DNA from: Martinezella rhizogenes
GTDB lineage: Bacteria > Pseudomonadota > Alphaproteobacteria > Rhizobiales > Rhizobiaceae
DNA: 55,587 nucleotides
Reading direction: 5' to 3'
Assembly (NCBI RefSeq): GCF_027460065.1
Contig: NZ_JAPYZZ010000025.1
Coordinates: forward strand, 1 to 55,587
The position numbers and the translations under genes were made by a program. Position 1 is the first letter of the stretch. The number at the start of each line of letters is the position of its first letter. The notes under the pieces were generated by a model, which did no database searches, was not told the DNA's origin, and saw only the letters and a list, made by a program, of their open reading frames with translations. Positions 8,866 to 17,286 of this stretch are shown here, piece by piece.

Positions 8866-9717
8866 TCATCCCTTGACCGCTCCCATGGTGAGACCGGCGA
8901 TGAAGTGCTTCTGCATCAGGAAGAACATGATGACCGGCGGCACTGCGACAACGATAGTTCCAGCCGAAATGAGGTTCCAGGCCGAGACCCATTCGCCGCG
9001 CAGGTTGGCAAGTCCGGCAGTCACCGGCTTGACGCTGTCGCTGATGGTCAGCACCACCGCCCAGAAATAATCGTTCCAGATGAAGGTGAAGAGCAGGATC
9101 GCCAGTGCCGCAAGGGCAGGGCGGACCAGCGGAATGACCACATGGACTAGCGTCTGGAAGGGCGTTGCCCCTTCGGCGCGAGCGGCCTGGAACAGTTCGT
9201 CCGGCAGGGCGGCAATGAAGTTGCGCATGAACAGCGTAGCAAAGCCGGTCTGGAAGGCGACATGGAAGACAATCAGCGCCATCGTCGTGTCGTAGAGGTT
9301 GAGCCGCACCATCAGGTCGCGCACCGGGATCATCATGATCTGGTGCGGCAGGAAGTTGCCTCCGACGAAAAGCGCGAAGACCAACATGTTGCCGGGAAAC
9401 CGATAGCGCGACAGCACGTAGCCGGCGAGCGTGCTCAAGATCAGAACGCCGATCACCGACGGGATTGTGATGACGAGGCTGTTGAGGAAATACTGTGCCA
9501 TCGGCGTCTGCGTGAAGACCGCCGTATAGTTCTCGATCAGGCCGAACTGGGTCGGCCAACCCCAGAGATTGCCGCCCATTACATCCTGCATCGAGCGGAA
9601 CGAGGTGAGGATGACGGCAAAGAGCGGTCCCAGCCAGACGATCAGGATGCCGACGACGACAGCGACATAGAGGCGGCGCTGCCAGATTGCGCTTTCGGGA
9701 ATGGGACGAGGATACAT
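8866..9717 (-). CDS. sugar ABC transporter permease (MalG type)
   Basis: 283-residue inner-membrane subunit of a CUT1 sugar importer with about six transmembrane helices. The conserved EAA loop that docks on the ATPase is seen at QAARAEGATPFQTLVHVVIP. The ending FFLMQKHFIAGLTMGAVKG is typical of MalG-like subunits. Its ATG overlaps the stop of the preceding permease by one base, so the two are translationally coupled. The substrate is not readable from this subunit; the adjacent GH42 enzyme suggests a galactose-containing oligosaccharide. Confidence 0.9.
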   Translation of the reverse strand: MYPRPIPESAIWQRRLYVAVVVGILIVWLGPLFAVILTSFRSMQDVMGGNLWGWPTQFGLIENYTAVFTQTPMAQYFLNSLVITIPSVIGVLILSTLAGYVLSRYRFPGNMLVFALFVGGNFLPHQIMMIPVRDLMVRLNLYDTTMALIVFHVAFQTGFATLFMRNFIAALPDELFQAARAEGATPFQTLVHVVIPLVRPALAALAILLFTFIWNDYFWAVVLTISDSVKPVTAGLANLRGEWVSAWNLISAGTIVVAVPPVIMFFLMQKHFIAGLTMGAVKG

Positions 9718-10601
9718 CAGACTCCCCTTTCTTCAGCGCGAATGATCCGCGTGAGGTACCAGACGATGAAGACGGCCATGATGACGAACAGCACCGAGGC
9801 GATCGCCGCGCCATAGCCGAAGCGATAGGAAAAGATCGACTGTTCGAACATCTGGTAGGCGAGCACCGAGGACGAGCCGAACGGTCCGCCGCGGGTCATC
9901 ACAGAGACCATGTCGAAGGAGCGCAAGGCGCCAACGACGGTGACGGCGATGGCGATGAAAGTGACTTGTGTCAGTTGCGGCAGCACGATGTGGCGCAGCA
10001 TGTTCCAACCCTTGGCGCCATCGATGCGTCCGGCGCCGATCAGGTCTTCGCTCAGATTGTTGAGGCCGGCCAGATAAAGCACCATGCAGAAGGCGATCTG
10101 CGGCCAGAGAGCTGCGAGGACCACGGCGAAGGTAACGAAATTCTCGTCCGAGAGGAGGGCCGGCGCCGTTGCGCCGAAGAAGCGGAAGATCACCGCCAGA
10201 AGCCCGAATTGCGGCGTATAAACCCAGGAGAAGACAACGCCAACTGCGACCGAAGCCAGCACCAGCGGAATGAAGAACAGCGATTTCAAAAACCGCATAC
10301 CGCGAATCTTCTGGTTGACAAGAAGCGCGATGGCGAGGCCCAGCGGCGGCGCCATCATGAACATCGCCAGCCAGATCACATTGTTCTTCAGTGATACGTA
10401 AAACTGCGGATCGTTAAACAGCTCGCGATAGTTTCCGAAGCCGATCCAGATCATTGGGCCGAAGCCATCCCATTCGTGTAAGCTGATCCACAGGCTCTGC
10501 ACCGAAGACGCCAGGATGACGACGGAAAAGAGAATTGCGGCGGGCATGATCAGAAGGGTTGGTGTCAGCCACCATCGATGGCGGCGCCAAAGGGTCTTCA
10601 T
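9717..10601 (-). CDS. sugar ABC transporter permease (MalF type)
   Basis: 294-residue inner-membrane subunit, the MalF-like partner of the downstream permease. An N-terminal helix (LLIMPAAILFSVVILASSV) is followed by a periplasmic loop and about five further helices. The EAA-type coupling loop appears as GAGRIDGAKGWNMLRHIVLP. It ends TRIIRAEERGV and overlaps the next gene by one base (TGATG). It is separated from the binding-protein gene by 83 nt that contain a strong hairpin, an arrangement often seen where the binding protein is made in excess. Confidence 0.9.
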   Translation of the reverse strand: MKTLWRRHRWWLTPTLLIMPAAILFSVVILASSVQSLWISLHEWDGFGPMIWIGFGNYRELFNDPQFYVSLKNNVIWLAMFMMAPPLGLAIALLVNQKIRGMRFLKSLFFIPLVLASVAVGVVFSWVYTPQFGLLAVIFRFFGATAPALLSDENFVTFAVVLAALWPQIAFCMVLYLAGLNNLSEDLIGAGRIDGAKGWNMLRHIVLPQLTQVTFIAIAVTVVGALRSFDMVSVMTRGGPFGSSSVLAYQMFEQSIFSYRFGYGAAIASVLFVIMAVFIVWYLTRIIRAEERGV

Positions 10602-10643
10602 GCTTGGGTTACCTCATTCACAACACGGAATCTGGAAGGCATC

Positions 10644-10670
10644 GGGGAGCGAGACAAAGTCCCGCTCCCC
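10644..10670 (-). terminator. intercistronic hairpin between binding-protein and permease genes
   Basis: An 8-bp stem GGGGAGCG (10644-10651) / CGCTCCCC (10663-10670) is extended inward by GAC/GTC (10653-10655 with 10659-10661), with one A-C mismatch and a three-base loop. There is no U tract, so it is more likely an mRNA-stabilising or partial-attenuation structure than a full terminator. It could lower permease expression relative to the binding protein. Confidence 0.6.
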
Positions 10671-10684
10671 TCCGCCGGGAGGCG

Positions 10685-11953
10685 CTAGATCTTGAAGATC
10701 CGGCGGCGAGTTCCCTCGAGGCGCTGAAGGACGGCATCCCTGCGCTCCGGTTTTGCCATGAATTCCTGGAAGCCGATGAGGCCTGCCTGGGCCATGTCCG
10801 GATCGGTGTCGCGGTCGTAGTATTGGGATGTTCCGGCCACCGTCTTCAGGCTTTCCACTGCGGCATTGACCAACGGATCCTTGCTGGCCGGAAGACCGTT
10901 GCGCGGCGGAACGTTGCCCGCGGGCTCCAGATAGGCGCTCAGATTTTCCGGCTGGTAGAAGAAGGCGAGGAACTCGCGGGCGCCCGCCTTGTTCTTCGCA
11001 TTGGCGGGAATATGGACCGAATTGACCGAGAACTCCTCGTAGCGATCAATGCTCTCTATCTTGGGGAAGGGGGCGAAGGTCAGCTGCCCGATATCCTGCT
11101 CCGGGAAGGCATATTTCACGAAGGCGCCGAGATTCATCATGCCGGCCTTTTTCTGGGCGAGGAAAGCGCCAGCTTCCTGCCAGCCGAACGAGGTGTGATC
11201 CGGTGTGAAGAAGCCCTGCTTGATCAGTTCTTCCCAATGGTCGAAGACAGGCTTTAGCGTCGCATCAGTGTAGGCCATCTCGCCGTTCATCAGGGCAAAA
11301 TGCTTGTCGAGGCCATTGATGCGCAGGTTCATCTGATCGAACCAGCCGGCAGCCGGCCAAAGCTCCTTGGTGCCAATCGCGACCGGCGTGAGGCCGGCGT
11401 CCTTCGATTTCTGGCCATAGGCGAGGAATTCGTCCCAGGTCGCAGGCACGGCCAGACCGTGCTCGGCGAAGACGTCTTTGCGATAGAACATGCCCCACAT
11501 GGTGCCGCCGGTCGGCAAGCCGTACTGCTTGCCATCGACGGTCACGGCGCCGGTGGTGGCGCCCAGCACATCCTTGTATTTTTCCTTCTCGAAAAGATCG
11601 GAAACATCATCGAACAGTCCGCGGTTGACGAAAGCCTTCATGCGGTTTCCGGAAAACCAGAAGCAGACATCGGGGGCGCCGGCGACCAGATAGTTACGGA
11701 TCGCCGTCTTGTGCGCCTCGTGGTCCATGTTGTTGATGACGACCTTGGTGCCTGACTGCTTTTCGAAATCCGCGCCAATGCGCCGCAACGCTTCCAGCGC
11801 CTTGGCGTTGCTTTCCGCAGAGATGACCGTGACCTCGGCCGATTGGGCGAGGGATGGCATTGAGAAACCCGTCAGTGCCGCCGCGGACACGCCGCCTGCG
11901 GTTTTGAGGAACGCACGTCTTGTTGATGCCTGTTCGATGCACTTGAATGTCAT
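10685..11953 (-). CDS. extracellular sugar-binding protein of ABC transporter, Tat signal
   Basis: 422-residue periplasmic solute-binding protein of the family-1 (MalE-like) type. The start at 11953 is favoured by GGGAGGAG 6 nt upstream. The N-terminus carries a twin-arginine export motif (STRRAFLKT), a hydrophobic stretch (AAALTGFSMPSLAQ) and a likely cleavage after SLAQSA. The mature part has the family pattern: FEKQSGTKVVINNMD, APDVCFWFSG, GLPTGGTMWGMFYRKDVF. It is the first gene of the minus-strand sugar operon and is transcribed away from the ROK regulator. The sugar bound is unknown; the GH42 neighbour favours galactosides. Confidence 0.9.
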   Translation of the reverse strand: MTFKCIEQASTRRAFLKTAGGVSAAALTGFSMPSLAQSAEVTVISAESNAKALEALRRIGADFEKQSGTKVVINNMDHEAHKTAIRNYLVAGAPDVCFWFSGNRMKAFVNRGLFDDVSDLFEKEKYKDVLGATTGAVTVDGKQYGLPTGGTMWGMFYRKDVFAEHGLAVPATWDEFLAYGQKSKDAGLTPVAIGTKELWPAAGWFDQMNLRINGLDKHFALMNGEMAYTDATLKPVFDHWEELIKQGFFTPDHTSFGWQEAGAFLAQKKAGMMNLGAFVKYAFPEQDIGQLTFAPFPKIESIDRYEEFSVNSVHIPANAKNKAGAREFLAFFYQPENLSAYLEPAGNVPPRNGLPASKDPLVNAAVESLKTVAGTSQYYDRDTDPDMAQAGLIGFQEFMAKPERRDAVLQRLEGTRRRIFKI

Positions 11954-12183
11954 TTTCACTCCTCCCGTTGCCATTTCATTCAATCATTCACGCCGCTACA
12001 ACCCTTCTCCTCAATGGCTGTCCGAAGCGCGACAGGACGCAGCGAATCCTCGGGCAAAACGTTTGTTTACCCGCTCCTTTCGGATCCCTGTGATTTGTCG
12101 GAACGAACCGGATTAAATGTCGCTGAATCCGGTTCTGGTGTTGATCAGTCGGGTAAAGTTTGCATATATCCAAATCAGAGGCA
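11954..12183. promoter_or_regulatory. divergent control region between sugar operon and ROK repressor
   Basis: The 230-bp gap between two divergent genes holds several dyads. A perfect 10-bp inverted repeat GAACCGGATT (12105-12114) / AATCCGGTTC (12126-12135) has an 11-bp spacer. An imperfect palindrome at 12051-12073 has arms CGGGCAAA and TTTACCCG. A further CGGGTAAA half-site lies at 12150-12157, 27 nt before the ROK start. The recurring CGGGYAAA box is a good operator candidate for the neighbouring ROK protein, giving sugar-responsive control of uptake plus autoregulation. Which dyad the repressor uses cannot be decided from sequence. Confidence 0.65.
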
Positions 12184-13437
12184 ATGATTAATTTACAAAA
12201 TAAAGAAAGAAAGCCTGTGAAATTGAAAGGTGACCAAAGCACGGCCAGGGCAATGAACCGCAGACTGATCCTCAATCTTCTGCGGCAGGACGGCGCGCGC
12301 AGTCGCGCCGATATTGCCTCGGTGACAGGGCTCAGTCCGGCGGCGGTGACCTTTGTGGTGGCTGATCTGATCGATGAAGGCTTGCTGATCGAAGGCAAGA
12401 CTGTTGCCGGGTCGGCCGGACGTCGCCCCATACCGGTTGACATCAACTATGCTGGAGGCCTTGCCATCGGCTTCAAGCTAATGGTCGGCTCGGTCGAATG
12501 CGTCGTTACCGATCTTTCCACCAATCCGCTCGGCTCAATGCGTCTGCCGCTCGCGGGCCACGATCCGGATCACATCACAACGACGCTAGCGAAGGCCGTG
12601 CCTCAACTTGTATCGATTGTCGATCGACCAGAGGCGCGGCTGGCGGGCATAGGTATTTCGATACCCGGCGTTGTTGACAATCAGAAAGCCGTCTGTGTCC
12701 GCAGCCATCGCTACAATTGGGATAACGTGCCGCTCGGCCCGATGATGGCCGAACGGGTCAATGTTCCAGTCTGGCTGGAGGATGACACCAACGCCTACGC
12801 GATCGCTCAGCAACTGTTCGGTCTTGGGCGTCAGCATCGGAACATGGCTGTGCTGGCGATCGGCGTCGGCATTGCCTGTGCGCAGATATTCGAGGGCAAG
12901 CTCTATCGCGGCGCAAATGGTGCTGCCGGTAAGTTCGGCCACGTCTCCTACGAGGAAAATGGACGTCCGTGCGAGTGCGGAAAACGCGGCTGTCTGATGG
13001 CCTATTATGCGGAACCGGCGATCCTCAGCACGTGGCGCGACGCGACGGGGCGTGGAGGGGACGCTGGCAGGTCCGAATTGCTCGCTGCCTTGAAGAGAGG
13101 CGAGCCCGAGGCTGCTGCCGTTCTGGAGGAAGCGGGAAACGGCATCGGCCGGCATCTCGCCAATCTCGTCAATGTCACCGATCCGGAAGTCATCGTTGTT
13201 GGTGGCGAGGCGGTAGCCTTCGGCGATGCGCTGTTTGGACCGTTGCGTGCCGCATTGAAGAAAAACACGTTTCGCGCTCCGCCATCAGTCCTGCCGGATT
13301 GGGAAGACAATTCATGGGCAAGAGGTGCTGCCGCTCTCGTCACGCAAAAGCTCTTCGATTTCGAAACGTCTGCGGGAAATGCGCTTCCGCAGACTGCTGG
13401 AACTGCCCGACAAAAAGGCGAGCCATTCTTGCGCTGA
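12184..13437 (+). CDS. ROK family transcriptional repressor
   Basis: 417-residue repressor of the ROK (NagC/XylR) type. A winged helix-turn-helix at about 25-75 (LLRQDGARSRADIASVTGLSPAAVT split over two helices) is followed by a sugar-kinase-like ROK fold. The zinc site H..CECGKRGC is present (H253, C263, C265, C270), though the usual Glu after GCL is Met here. The phosphate-loop and kinase base region reads EDDTNAYA, a non-kinase variant typical of repressors. The ATG at 12184 was chosen (CAGAGG upstream); a TTG at 12160 would add eight residues. Divergent from the galactoside-type ABC/GH42 operon, it probably senses the imported sugar and derepresses it. Confidence 0.88.
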   Translation: MINLQNKERKPVKLKGDQSTARAMNRRLILNLLRQDGARSRADIASVTGLSPAAVTFVVADLIDEGLLIEGKTVAGSAGRRPIPVDINYAGGLAIGFKLMVGSVECVVTDLSTNPLGSMRLPLAGHDPDHITTTLAKAVPQLVSIVDRPEARLAGIGISIPGVVDNQKAVCVRSHRYNWDNVPLGPMMAERVNVPVWLEDDTNAYAIAQQLFGLGRQHRNMAVLAIGVGIACAQIFEGKLYRGANGAAGKFGHVSYEENGRPCECGKRGCLMAYYAEPAILSTWRDATGRGGDAGRSELLAALKRGEPEAAAVLEEAGNGIGRHLANLVNVTDPEVIVVGGEAVAFGDALFGPLRAALKKNTFRAPPSVLPDWEDNSWARGAAALVTQKLFDFETSAGNALPQTAGTARQKGEPFLR

Positions 13438-13674
13438 TCGGGGACAGGGGGTGAGATTGGATCGCCCGCTGACAGGCTCGGCGCCAGTGTCTGCTCTACA
13501 TAGGGGAGGAACACGTTGCCGTTCATGGCTCCGTCGTAGACGAACGGCGTGATCGGCCGCGACTGACCGCGTTGTTCGACTGGTGGCGTCGCCTTAACAG
13601 ATTTATTGTGATGCGGACGGTATCTCGGCGCATGACCTAAGTCTCACCCAAGCACTCTTGCTGCTACGGCATCT
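13438..13674. other. intergenic stretch before IS debris
   Basis: No gene, hairpin terminator or repeat that I can support. It separates the ROK gene from transposase remnants and is probably old insertion scar. Confidence 0.3.
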
Positions 13675-13902
13675 TCAGCCCGTCCCGCAGCAGATGCGCT
13701 CGACGTTTACGATCCAGCTAGCCTGTAGCATCGCAGTGATGCGACGATAGCGATAGCGGCCATACTGGAGAGCGAGCGCCGTGATCTCGGGGGTCAACGC
13801 CGCTTCGTCATTCGGGGTCTTTGCGATCTTGCGTCGCGTCGAACGATGCTTGCCGAGAATCCGGCACGCCCGTTTCTCGCACACGCCGTTCCTCGATAAC
13901 AT
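13675..13902 (-). pseudogene. IS3-family transposase OrfB, N-terminal fragment
   Basis: The 75-codon minus-strand fragment begins MLSRNGVCEKRACRILGKHR and continues through RSTRRKIAKTP and QYGRYRYRRITAMLQ. This is the N-terminal region of an IS3-family OrfB (the HTH_21-type segment before the DDE core). Sequence similarity ends at VNVERI, after which the frame stops. The entire integrase core with its DDE residues is missing. It lies immediately downstream of the matching OrfA remnant in the same orientation, so both come from one dead element. Confidence 0.75.
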
Positions 13903-13932
13903 GATCCACGCCGGCGCGGCGGCGGGCGGAGC

Positions 13933-14131
13933 TTAGAAGTTTCCCCTAGCGGTCTCGGCAAGGATCATCTTGTCCAGCGTGAGATCGGAAACGGCACGCC
14001 GGAGCCGGGCATTCTTGGCTTCCAGCTCTTTCAACCGCTTCACATGGTCGCCCTCCAAGCCGCCGTATTCAGACCGCCAACGGTAGTATCTAACTTTTCG
14101 TCACGCCTATTGACCGGATCTTTTTAGCCAT
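13933..14131 (-). pseudogene. IS3-family transposase OrfA, internally deleted and frameshifted
   Basis: The ATG at 14131 (AGGGAA upstream) opens MAKKIRSIGVT, which joins the OrfA N-terminus (MAKK) directly to its middle part. A deletion of some 25 codons is implied. A frame change near 14096 then leads into YYRWRSEYGGLEG, VKRLKELEAKNARLRRAV and SDLTLDKMILAE, the leucine-rich C-terminal end of this OrfA type, ending at TAA (13933). Together with the OrfB piece it is a decayed IS3 copy. Confidence 0.72.
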
Positions 14132-14178
14132 CGATTTTCCCTGCCATTCAATGTCCTTCCTCCGCTCAATAGTCATAC

Positions 14179-14208
14179 TGTTGATTTCCACTGAGAGCTG
14201 ACCCGGCG
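14179..14208 (+). repeat. left terminal inverted repeat of the IS3 element
   Basis: This 30-bp end pairs with 15773-15802 with two mismatches. The outermost bases are TGTTGATT. OrfA begins 54 bp inside. Confidence 0.85.
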
Positions 14209-14261
14209 CAGCCTAAAATAGGGGGTGCGGACGAAAACTTGGACCACCAAGGAGGTAGTTC

Positions 14262-14870
14262 ATGTATTCCTACGCAGATAGACTTCGAGCCGTTGAGCTT
14301 TATATCCGGCTTGGCAAGCGACTTAACTCGACCATTCGACAGTTGGGTTATCCCACCAAGAATGCGCTGAGGGGCTGGTACCGCGAGTACGTACAGCATC
14401 TCGACCTGCGTACTCAGCCGGTAGCGCGAGTGCCAAAATATTCCGAGGCTCAGAGGCAGGCGGCACTTGAGCACTTTCGCGCCCATGATCGTTGCATCTC
14501 TGCGACGATGAGGGCACTTGGCTATCCCGGACGAGGGACACTGACCGCATGGGTCCGGGAGGCATTTCCTGAGACGCGAACATCGATGGTCGGTCGATCG
14601 TGGCACCCTGGCTATTCCGACGAGGTCCGGCAAGCGCGGGTCATCGAACTATGCAGTGGAGATGAAAGCGCTCAACAGGTGGCTGACCGGCTGGGCGTCT
14701 CAAGGCCGACATTGCACAGCTGGAAAGATCAGCTTCTCGGTCATGAGGCCCCTTCATCTATGAAACGCCGCAAAGCCAACTCTAAAGTGCCAGAACATGA
14801 GGAACTCGAGCGCCAGCTTGAAGCCCTCCAGCGTGATGTCCGTACCTGGGCGTCGATCTGCAGATCCTGA
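14262..14870 (+). CDS. IS3-family transposase OrfA, C-terminus altered
   Basis: 202-residue DNA-binding subunit of the IS3 element with two helix-turn-helix segments: an N-terminal one around LNSTIRQLGYPTKNALRGWY, and a second around AQQVADRLGVSRPTLHSWK preceded by a repeat of the first (SATMRALGYPGRGTLTAWVR). An unusually strong AAGGAGG site precedes the ATG. After LEALQRDVRT the reading frame diverges (WASICRS, stop). In related elements a coiled segment and a slippery run follow here, leading into OrfB. Their absence implies a deletion of roughly 60-70 bp at the junction near 14845, so the protein is probably a non-productive OrfA. Confidence 0.75.
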   Translation: MYSYADRLRAVELYIRLGKRLNSTIRQLGYPTKNALRGWYREYVQHLDLRTQPVARVPKYSEAQRQAALEHFRAHDRCISATMRALGYPGRGTLTAWVREAFPETRTSMVGRSWHPGYSDEVRQARVIELCSGDESAQQVADRLGVSRPTLHSWKDQLLGHEAPSSMKRRKANSKVPEHEELERQLEALQRDVRTWASICRS

Positions 14871-15745
14871 GTACTCGGGAAAAGACCCAGCTGATTGACG
14901 CCCTTAAGGAAGTTTATCGATTGCCAGAGCTGCTTGCCCAGCTTCGGATTGCCCGTAGCTCCTACTTCTACCATCGCGCCCGCATGTGCCTGGCAGACAA
15001 GTATGCCGCCGTCCGCCACAGCCTAGCGGAAATCTTTGAAGCAAACCGTCGTTGCTACGGCTATCGGAGACTACAGGCGTCGCTGGCCAAGCAGAGCGTG
15101 ATAATCTCGGAAAAGGTTGTCCAGCGATTGATGAAGCAGGAGCAACTGGTCGTTGCCACACCGCGTCGACGGCGGTTTGGACCATATCTGGGAGAAATCA
15201 GTCCCGCACCCGACAACCTGATCAACCGCGACTTCAATGCAAAGGCGCCGAACTTGAAATGGCTGACAGATATCACCGAGTTCCAGATCCCAGCTGGCAA
15301 GGTGTACCTTTCGCCCATCATCGATTGCTTTGACGGCATGGTCATAAGCTGGTCGATTGGAACACAACCAGATGCGGGCCTGGTCAATACGATGCTGGAT
15401 GCAGCCATCGGAACCGTGAATGATGGCGAAGAACGACCAATCATCCATTCTGATCGCGGAGCCCATTATCGCTGGCCCGGCTGGCTAGCCCGTATCAGCG
15501 AAGCAAAATTGGTTCGCTCGATGTCCCGAAAGGGTTGTTCGCAAGACAACGCCGCGTGCGAAGGGTTCTTCGGTCGGCTGAAAACCGAACTCTTCTATCC
15601 ACGAGACTGGAAGACCGTAACGATCGAACAGTTCGTCGCCGAGGTGGATGCATATATTCGATGGTACAATGAGAAGCGTGTCAAGAAATCGCTGGGATCA
15701 CTCAGCCCGGTCGAGCATCGTCAGAGCCTCGGCCTGAACTTATGA
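14852..15745 (+). pseudogene. IS3-family transposase OrfB (DDE integrase core), lacking its start linkage
   Basis: The reading frame runs from about 14852 (VDLQILSTREKT) to TGA at 15745. The first initiation codon of any kind is TTG at 14921, which would give 274 residues. It contains the HTH_21 segment (NRRCYGYRRLQASL) and the rve integrase core with D in WLTDITEF, D in IIHSDRGAHY and E in NAACEGFFGRLKTE, so the DDE triad is intact. It ends with the family-typical KKSLGSLSPVEHRQSLGL. The catalytic domain looks sound, but the junction deletion removes the programmed-frameshift route for producing it. Translation from the internal TTG would lack the DNA-binding part. Confidence 0.78.
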
Positions 15746-15772
15746 AGTAGTCTAATTTTTTATCCGCACCCC

Positions 15773-15802
15773 CGCCGGGTCAGTTCTCAGTGGCAATCAA
15801 CA
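15773..15802 (-). repeat. right terminal inverted repeat of the IS3 element
   Basis: Inverted partner of 14179-14208 (28 of 30 positions). It follows the OrfB stop by 27 bp and abuts an IstB-like remnant. Confidence 0.85.
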
Positions 15803-15988
15803 TGCCTTGGTCAGCGAGATGATGGAGGCCCGTTACGAACGGGGTCTGCTACCGTTCCAGAAGTAGGTGGCCGCCTGCCAGCTTCTCATCATTACGAGCT
15901 GGGCTTTGTGCAGCTCTCCAAGACCGGCACGGAGTTGCTGTTCGAGCTGATATCAAGAGAGCTTGCGCACCCAGCTTGTTTCACATAG
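15803..15988 (+). pseudogene. IS21-family IstB (ATPase helper) fragment, frameshifted
   Basis: Directly beyond the IS3 end, one frame reads LVSEMMEARYERGLLPFQK then a stop. After a frame change near 15890 it continues ELGFVQLSKTGTELLFELISRE. These match the middle of IstB proteins (the segment between Walker A and the sensor region). Both N- and C-terminal parts are missing. It is a second, unrelated IS remnant and shows that this locus has been hit repeatedly. Confidence 0.65.
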
Positions 15989-16201
15989 GTTCAATAATTG
16001 AAGTAACTGATTTGCACGATTGGTATTGATAATATGAGATCGGATGGGAGATGAAATGTTTGTGCGTGCCCTGCTTGAGCTTAGCCAATATGGATCAGAT
16101 CGACGACTGGACCTGCTCAGCGCTACTCAAAAGTCGGAACAGGCCGCGCGTCTTAAGTGGCGGTATCGCTTCCACATGCCACATGGGAAGTGGAGCTGCG
16201 G
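15989..16201. other. upstream region of the HxlR operon
   Basis: A 213-bp AT-richer stretch with no gene. It should carry the promoter of the following five-gene operon, but I see no -35/-10 pair or dyad clear enough to mark. Confidence 0.35.
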
Positions 16202-16696
16202 ATGAAGACTAAGTCATTCTCGGGCATGCGCTGCTCCATTGCAGGAGCATTGGAACAGATCGGCGACCGATGGGCCTTGCTGGTGATACGCGACCTGTCG
16301 CTCGGCCTCAGTCGCTACGACGACCTGCGGGCCAGCACGGGAATTCCGGCCGCGACGCTTGCGGCGCGGCTTAAGCATCTGACCGCGTCGGGCATCATCG
16401 AACGTCTCCGCTATCAGGAGCGCCCGCCGCGTGACGAATACCGCCTGACCCGTAAGGGTCGCGACCTGTGGAAGGTCAGCGTGGCGTTACGCGAATGGGG
16501 TGATCGCTGGGATGCGACCGGATTTGCGGCGCCCTCTATCGAAATGATCGATCGAGAGACCGGCCGTCCCCTGACCTTGGCACTGGTCGATGCTGTGACC
16601 GGTGAGATCTTGTCGCTTGAACGTGTTGGGCTGCGGCCGGGCCCGGGAGCCGATGACGCCACTCACCGCCTTTTAACTGCAACAGGAACCGACTGA
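16202..16696 (+). CDS. HxlR family transcriptional regulator
   Basis: 164-residue winged-helix regulator of the HxlR type. The family core is clear: CSIAGALEQIGDRWALLVIRDL at the N-terminus (with the conserved Cys), RYDDLRASTGIPAATLAARLKHL as recognition region, and RDEYRLTRKGRDL as wing. A C-terminal extension of about 50 residues carries a CxxC-free effector-like segment. The ATG at 16202 was chosen because it fits the family N-terminus and has GGAG upstream; an upstream ATG at 16157 would add 15 residues. Its stop overlaps the next ATG (TGATG), so it leads an operon of enzymes it may control. HxlR proteins often sense quinones or aldehydes. Confidence 0.88.
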   Translation: MKTKSFSGMRCSIAGALEQIGDRWALLVIRDLSLGLSRYDDLRASTGIPAATLAARLKHLTASGIIERLRYQERPPRDEYRLTRKGRDLWKVSVALREWGDRWDATGFAAPSIEMIDRETGRPLTLALVDAVTGEILSLERVGLRPGPGADDATHRLLTATGTD

Positions 16697-17286
16697 TGTC
16701 CCGTAACATCGAATTCTTCTACGATTTCCGTAGCCCGTACTCCTATCTCGCGTTCACCCAGCTTCGCGGGCTGAACGCCTCGATCGACTTCAAGCCGATG
16801 AAGGTGCTAACGGTGATGGAGAAGGTTGGCAACACGCCGACCACGATCACCTGCGCCGCCAAAGGCCGGTACGCGCGCACCGATCTTGGCCGCTGGGCGC
16901 AACGTTACGGGCTTGCGCTCAACCCCTCGGACATGCGGACGAATGACGGCGAGGCAATGGCGCGCGCGGTGATCGTGGCCGCAGCGGAGCAGCGCGCGGA
17001 CGTGACGCTCGCGCTGTTCCGCGCCATCTGGAGCGAAGGCCGATTGCTGGCGACGTCGGAAGCCGTTGTTGCCGAGCTCGCTGCAGCGGGCATCGACACT
17101 GCGGTTATCGCTGACAGGATCGACGTGGAAGAGGCGGTGGCTCAACTCGACGGCTTCACTGACGAGGCGGCGACGCGCGGGGTTTTCGGGTCGCCGACAA
17201 TGATTGTCGATGGCGCAATGTTCTTCGGCAATGATCGGATCGACTTTCTGCGTGAGGAAATCGCGCGCCTGGAGGCGGCGGCATGA
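16696..17286 (+). CDS. 2-hydroxychromene-2-carboxylate isomerase-like DsbA-fold protein
   Basis: 196-residue thioredoxin-fold protein of the DsbA/HCCA-isomerase (kappa GST) group. Its N-terminus FFYDFRSPYSYLA has the position of the catalytic Ser (S13) rather than a CxxC pair. The C-terminal GVFGSPTMIVDGAMFFGNDR is the family's cis-Pro loop and end motif. Known members use glutathione in aromatic ring catabolism (naphthalene pathway) or related isomerisations; the substrate here is unknown. It overlaps both neighbours (TGATG before, ATGA after), so it is a core cistron of the HxlR operon. Confidence 0.82.
   Translation: MSRNIEFFYDFRSPYSYLAFTQLRGLNASIDFKPMKVLTVMEKVGNTPTTITCAAKGRYARTDLGRWAQRYGLALNPSDMRTNDGEAMARAVIVAAAEQRADVTLALFRAIWSEGRLLATSEAVVAELAAAGIDTAVIADRIDVEEAVAQLDGFTDEAATRGVFGSPTMIVDGAMFFGNDRIDFLREEIARLEAAA

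Larger units (their letters stand above)
14179..15802 (+). mobile_element. IS3-family insertion sequence, 1.6 kb, internally deleted
   Basis: Terminal inverted repeats of 30 bp are visible at 14179-14208 and 15773-15802, matching at 28 of 30 positions and beginning TGTTGATT-CCACTGAGA. A second inverted block GGGGGTGCGGA (14221-14231) / TCCGCACCCCC (15763-15773) lies just inside. OrfA and OrfB occupy the interior in the plus orientation. The flanking bases show no convincing target duplication, so the copy may have recombined after insertion. The OrfA/OrfB junction lacks the usual linker and A-rich slippery site, so the element is probably unable to make OrfAB transposase. Confidence 0.85.

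Noticed and set aside
7781..9070. 429-codon plus-strand open frame
   Set aside because: It is antisense to the sugar ABC ATPase and permease genes, both well supported.
8804..9814. N-terminal extension of the ABC ATPase by 337 residues
   Set aside because: The extra codons are the permease gene read in another frame; the ATPase start at 8803 has a ribosome site and the family N-terminus.
14171..15810. Target-site duplication around the IS3 element
   Set aside because: The bases just outside the two ends (CATAC and TGCC) do not match in any 3-5 bp register.
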